Positions 60,703 to 64,000 of a DNA stretch of 64,000 bases are shown piece by piece; the first letter of the stretch is position 1; each line of letters begins with the position of its first letter. Where the stretch lies: NCBI GenBank assembly GCA_964406155.1, contig CAYOQR010000005.1, forward strand, positions 86,502 to 150,501. Direction: 5' to 3'. This DNA comes from Dongia_B sp964406155. GTDB taxonomy: Bacteria; Pseudomonadota; Alphaproteobacteria; Dongiales; Dongiaceae. The translations under genes were made by a program, and so were the position numbers. The notes beneath the pieces are model-generated. The model worked only from the letters and a program-made list of their open reading frames with translations, was not told the origin of the DNA and ran no database searches.

Positions 60703-61782
60703 ATGCTTTCAAAGGGTAAGGCCGCTCTGACGGCCGTCGCGTTTCTATCCGGCCTCGGTCTTTCCTGCCTCGGCGCCGGCAGTGCCCTGGCCAAGGAGAC
60801 CGTCAAGGTCGGCATCTGCGTCTCGTGGCCCGGCTATTCCTTCTACGAGGTGGTGAAGGAAAAGAACCTGGCGTCGGATTACGATATCCAGCAGACCATC
60901 TTCGAAGACCCGGTCGGCGGCCATTCGGCCCTGGCGGCGGGGCAGATCGACGTCTTCTACTGCACCAACGACTATTCGCCGATCGCCGTCGAACAGAATA
61001 CCAACGAAGTCAATGTCACGCTGACCAGCCCCTCTTACGGCGTCGATCAGATCGCGCTCGCGCCGAAGATCGAGCCGAAGGATCTGAAGGGCAAGAAAAT
61101 CGCCGCGCCCCAGGCCTATATCGGCCAGTTGCTGATGGGCGTCTGGCTGGACAGCCAGGGCATCAAGACCGACGACGTCACCTGGGTCAATCTCAACGCC
61201 GACGAAGCCGTCGGGCCGATGATCTCCGGCGATCTCGCCGCCGCCTATCTCTACGAGCCCTGGCTCTCGAAGCTGACCGCCGCCCTGCCCGGCGCCCACA
61301 GTGTCGCCAATACCTCAGATCCGGCAATCCTGAAGACCGGCATCTTCATGGACGTCCTCTATATGAACAAGACCTTCATCGCCGACCGCCGCAAGGCCGC
61401 CCTGGACATGCTGAAGGCGCATTTCCTGGCGGTCCAGGCCTGGCACGACGACACCGCCGGCGTGAACCAGATCTTCGCCAGTTTCCTGAAATGGCCGCTC
61501 TCGGACGTAGAGGGCGTCATCGGCACCAACGGCAAGGCGTTGAAGGGCGGCGTCTATGTCTTCGACTTCGACGAAGCCGCCCGGGTCTGCGGCGTCCTCG
61601 ACGGCGATGCGCCGCTCGGCCTGAAGAACGGCGCCATCTATGACGCCATGGCGCTGATCAACAACTGGTGGCAGAAGCTCGGCCTGATGAAGACCACCAT
61701 CGATCCGAAGAAGGCGGCCGATTGCAGCCTGATGGGCGATCTCGTCAAGAGCGGTTTCCGCCAGTCCCTGGCGGCGCATTGA
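60703..61782 (+). CDS. NMT1-like ABC substrate-binding protein, copy 1
   Basis: 359 residues with a Sec signal (ALTAVAFLSGLGLSCLG...ALA). The mature part is a type 2 binding protein of the NMT1/THI5/nitrate-sulfonate class: VKVGICVSWPGYSFYEVV, GGHSALAAGQIDVFYCTNDY, LISGDLAAAYLYEPWL-like GPMISGDLAAAYLYEPWL. ATG 60703 follows AGGGAGGAAG. It is about four-fifths identical over long stretches to the next gene, so the pair arose by tandem duplication. It probably delivers the compound that the upstream enzymes degrade. Confidence 0.85.
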   Translation: MLSKGKAALTAVAFLSGLGLSCLGAGSALAKETVKVGICVSWPGYSFYEVVKEKNLASDYDIQQTIFEDPVGGHSALAAGQIDVFYCTNDYSPIAVEQNTNEVNVTLTSPSYGVDQIALAPKIEPKDLKGKKIAAPQAYIGQLLMGVWLDSQGIKTDDVTWVNLNADEAVGPMISGDLAAAYLYEPWLSKLTAALPGAHSVANTSDPAILKTGIFMDVLYMNKTFIADRRKAALDMLKAHFLAVQAWHDDTAGVNQIFASFLKWPLSDVEGVIGTNGKALKGGVYVFDFDEAARVCGVLDGDAPLGLKNGAIYDAMALINNWWQKLGLMKTTIDPKKAADCSLMGDLVKSGFRQSLAAH

Positions 61783-61840
61783 GGCGGCATGTCGAGCGGA
61801 TCGGCGGCAACAAGAAGAAACGTAAACGGGGAGGAGTTCC

Positions 61841-61885
61841 ATGTCTAACCACAGGATGTCTAACCACAGGACGTCCAGCTACAGG
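61841..61885 (+). repeat. 15-bp tandem repeat at a start codon
   Basis: ATGTCTAACCACAGG occurs at 61841-61855 and again at 61856-61870, followed by a degenerate third unit ACGTCCAGCTACAGG. It encodes MSNHR MSNHR TSSYR and duplicates the start codon itself. Confidence 0.9.
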
Positions 61886-62947
61886 ACGACCATCATCGGC
61901 GCGGCCACCGGGTTGATGCTGGCCGGGTTCGCGTCAGGCCAGGCCGAAGCGAATGAAAAGGTAAAAGTCGGCCTCTGTGTTTCCTGGCCGATTCACACGA
62001 TGCAGGAGGTCGCCAAGGAGAGGAAGCTCCTCACCGGCTACGATGTCGAGCTGACCAATTTCGAAGATCCCATCGGCGGCCATTCGGCCCTGGCCGCCGG
62101 TCAGATCGACATTCTCTATTGCACCAACGATTATGCGCCGATCGCGGCGGAACAGGGCGCCAACGAGGTCAATGTCACCCCGACCAGCCCGTCTTACGGC
62201 GTCGATCAGATCGCCCTTGCGCCGAAGATCGAGCCGAAGGATTTGAAAGGCAGGAAGGTGGCCGCACCCCAGGCCTTCATCGGCGAATTGCTGATGGGGG
62301 TCTGGCTCGACGGCCAGGGCATCAAGCCGGATGAGGTCACCTGGGTCAATCTCAATGCCGACGAGGCGGTGGGGCCGATGATCTCCGGCGATCTCGCCGC
62401 TTCCTATCTTTACGAGCCCTGGCTCTCGAAACTGACCGGCGCCATGCCAGGGGCGCACAGCGTCGCCACCACGGCCGATCCGGCGATCCTGAAGACCGGA
62501 ATCTTCATGGATGTCATGTTCATGAACAAGACTTTCATCGCCGAGCGCCGGCAAGCCGCCCTGGACCTGCTGCGGGCCCATTGGCTCGCCGTCAAGGCCT
62601 GGAACGAGGACACGCCCGGCATCAACCAGACCATCGCCGATTTCCTGAAATGGCCGTTGCCGGATGTGCAGAGCGTCATCGGCACGACCGGCAAATCCCT
62701 GAAGGGCGGCGTCTATATCCTGGATTTCGACGAAGCCGCGCGTCTTTGCGGCGTCCTCGATGGCGAAGCCCCGCTCGGCCTGAAGAACGGCCAGGTCTAT
62801 GACGCCATGGCCTCGATCAACGACTGGTGGCGCAAGCTCGGCCTGATGAAGACCACGATCGATCCCAGGAAGGCCGTCGATTGCAGCCTGATGGGCGATC
62901 TCGTCAAGAGCGGCTTTCGCCAGTCGATGACGGATCACCAAGGATAG
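61841..62947 (+). CDS. NMT1-like ABC substrate-binding protein, copy 2
   Basis: 368 residues, paralogue of the preceding protein. The signal core is TTIIGAATGLMLAGFASGQA with cleavage near EA. Shared blocks include SPSYGVDQIALAPKIEPKDL and WVNLNADEAVGPMISGD. Differences are concentrated in the first 40 mature residues (SWPIHTMQEVAKERKLL against SWPGYSFYEVVKEKNLA), which could alter the ligand site. The start is preceded by GGGGAGGAG. The N-terminus is built from a 15-base tandem repeat. A 96-bp gap leads to the permease. Confidence 0.85.
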   Translation: MSNHRMSNHRTSSYRTTIIGAATGLMLAGFASGQAEANEKVKVGLCVSWPIHTMQEVAKERKLLTGYDVELTNFEDPIGGHSALAAGQIDILYCTNDYAPIAAEQGANEVNVTPTSPSYGVDQIALAPKIEPKDLKGRKVAAPQAFIGELLMGVWLDGQGIKPDEVTWVNLNADEAVGPMISGDLAASYLYEPWLSKLTGAMPGAHSVATTADPAILKTGIFMDVMFMNKTFIAERRQAALDLLRAHWLAVKAWNEDTPGINQTIADFLKWPLPDVQSVIGTTGKSLKGGVYILDFDEAARLCGVLDGEAPLGLKNGQVYDAMASINDWWRKLGLMKTTIDPRKAVDCSLMGDLVKSGFRQSMTDHQG

Positions 62948-63043
62948 AAAGTCATTGGGGATAGTCCAAGCCCGATCATGTGTAATCGCGGCCGGCACGA
63001 CGATCGAGATGCCGGCCGCCTCCTCTCTCGAGGCGGAGACCAG

Positions 63044-63868
63044 ATGCAATACCAATCGCCCCCCTCACCCCGCGCCCGGCGCTGGCTGGAAATCCGCAAG
63101 CCGATTTCCCGCCACAGCACGATCATCCTCGGCCTGTCGCTCTGGGCCGTCTTCTTCGTGTTCTGGGAACTGGCTGTGGCCACCGGGCTCGTCACCGAAT
63201 TGCTGATGCCGAGCCCCCTCAGGGTGCTCTCGACCCTGACGCGCCTGCTCTCGACACCGGATTTCGCCCTGGATATCGCCGCCAGCATGATCCGTATCGC
63301 CGTCAGTTTCCTGCTGGCCTGCACCGTCGCGGTGCCCCTCGGCATCGCCATGGGAACCTTCCGGGCGCTGGAGGCCTTCTTCAATCCCTTCATGGCGGCC
63401 TGGCGCTATCTGCCGGCGCCGTCCTTCATTCCCATCCTGCTGATGTGGTTCGGCACTGGCGAGGGGCCGAAGCTGGCGCTGCTTTTCATCGGCGTCGTGT
63501 TCTTCCTGATCACCCTGGTCATGGACTACACCAAGCAGGTGCGCCAGGAATTCGTCGAGACCTCGATGACCCTGGGCGGCAACCGCAAGCAGATCCTCTG
63601 GACGGTGATCGTGCCGGCGGTCCTGCCCAATGTCGTCGTCGCCATGCGGCAGATGATGGCGGTGAGTTGGACCTATCTGGTGATCGCCGAGATCGTCGCC
63701 TCGACCAACGGCATCGGTGCCATGATGATGCGGGCGCGCCGCTTCCTGCATACCGACGAGATCATGGCCGGGATCGTCGTCATCGGCGTGCTCGGCCTGC
63801 TCTGCGACATGGCGTTCCGCTGGCTGCACCGATGGATGTTCCCCTATGTCGAGGAGAGCGCAAGATGA
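63044..63868 (+). CDS. ABC transporter permease (nitrate/sulfonate/taurine type)
   Basis: 274 residues with six helices. The EAA-type loop is VETSMTLGGNRKQILWTVIVP, and the permease body has LIVLSLWAVFFVFWE-like GLSLWAVFFVFWELAVATGL and AEIVASTNGIGAMMMRARRF. It pairs with the two binding proteins upstream. ATG 63044 follows AGGCGGAGA; the upstream start at 62978 lies in sequence without coding character. ATGA joins it to the ATPase gene. Confidence 0.9.
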   Translation: MQYQSPPSPRARRWLEIRKPISRHSTIILGLSLWAVFFVFWELAVATGLVTELLMPSPLRVLSTLTRLLSTPDFALDIAASMIRIAVSFLLACTVAVPLGIAMGTFRALEAFFNPFMAAWRYLPAPSFIPILLMWFGTGEGPKLALLFIGVVFFLITLVMDYTKQVRQEFVETSMTLGGNRKQILWTVIVPAVLPNVVVAMRQMMAVSWTYLVIAEIVASTNGIGAMMMRARRFLHTDEIMAGIVVIGVLGLLCDMAFRWLHRWMFPYVEESAR

Positions 63869-64000
63869 CCGCGCCCAAACTGCTGCTGCAGGATATCGGC
63901 AAACGCTACAAAATCGGCCCCGCCTCGGAGATCGAGGCGATCCGCGGCGTCTCGTTCGAGGTCATGTAGAACGAGATATGCGTCCTGCTCGGTCTTTCGA
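63865..64000 (+). pseudogene. ABC ATPase gene interrupted by TAG before Walker A
   Basis: ATG 63865 reads MTAPKLLLQDIGKRYKIGPA, then EAIRGVSFEVM, then TAG at 63967-63969. Past the stop the same frame continues NEICVLLG followed by LS, where the family has GPSGCGKST. The missing residue (Pro to Leu) and the stop (CAG or CGA to TAG) are each one or two base changes. The window ends inside the motif. It is either a genuinely broken gene or a local sequence error. Confidence 0.7.

Overview
The window reads as one chromosomal stretch of a GC-rich Gram-negative bacterium, most likely an alphaproteobacterium of the Rhodospirillales type. This is inferred from codon use, a HU protein with a Lys/Ala-rich N-terminus, many dispersed palindromic intergenic repeats and several ABC and Liv-type transporters. 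No rRNA, tRNA, CRISPR array, insertion sequence or phage gene was seen. Layout: (1) 1-2015, the end of a periplasmic solute-binding protein gene and a GMC-family flavoprotein oxidoreductase. (2) 2075-17600, an aryl polyene (APE) pigment/lipid gene cluster. A methyltransferase and a phosphopantetheinyl transferase point left, and about 16 tightly overlapping genes point right. They encode a chain-length factor, acyltransferase, two acyl carrier proteins, membrane protein, AMP-ligase fused to a dehydratase, glycosyltransferase-acyltransferase fusion, thioesterase, LolA-like protein, MMPL exporter, lipoprotein, two ketosynthases, dehydratase and ketoreductase. Gene order matches the apeA-R order of the enterobacterial cluster as I recall it. 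(3) 17635-20692, a cupredoxin-like lipoprotein, a small secreted protein, a DadA-type D-amino acid dehydrogenase and the HU-like protein. (4) 20778-25412, a leftward three-gene molybdoenzyme operon resembling SoeABC/DmsABC.
(5) 25741-31551 holds a single giant, visibly lower-GC gene encoding a DUF4011-helicase-nuclease protein. Its architecture resembles the Hhe anti-phage system and it is probably horizontally acquired. (6) 32147-45387 is a mosaic accessory region: a cupin, a DUF488 protein, a large disordered membrane protein, an autotransporter, a MarR regulator with a duplicated DUF1428 protein, a zinc-ribbon protein, a LysE exporter, orphan or decayed genes and a Stf0-like sulfotransferase without a normal start codon. 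At least six members of a palindromic element family are scattered through the window. In three places the coding sequence ends exactly at the element edge, and in one of these both convergent genes do. (7) 45388-50792 is a leftward Liv-type ABC transporter operon with a TPR-like passenger gene. (8) 51680-55992 carries an APC-family permease, a CBU_0592-like small membrane protein and a membrane-bound transglutaminase-like protein.
(9) 56244-64000 is a probable catabolic locus. A LysR regulator diverges from a ureohydrolase, a creatininase-family amidohydrolase, two short-chain dehydrogenases, two tandemly duplicated NMT1-like binding proteins, an ABC permease and an ABC ATPase. The ATPase reading frame is broken by a TAG just before its Walker A motif at the window edge. 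The APE genes should together make and export a lipid-linked aryl polyene. The last locus probably imports and degrades a guanidino or cyclic amide compound whose identity cannot be read from sequence.
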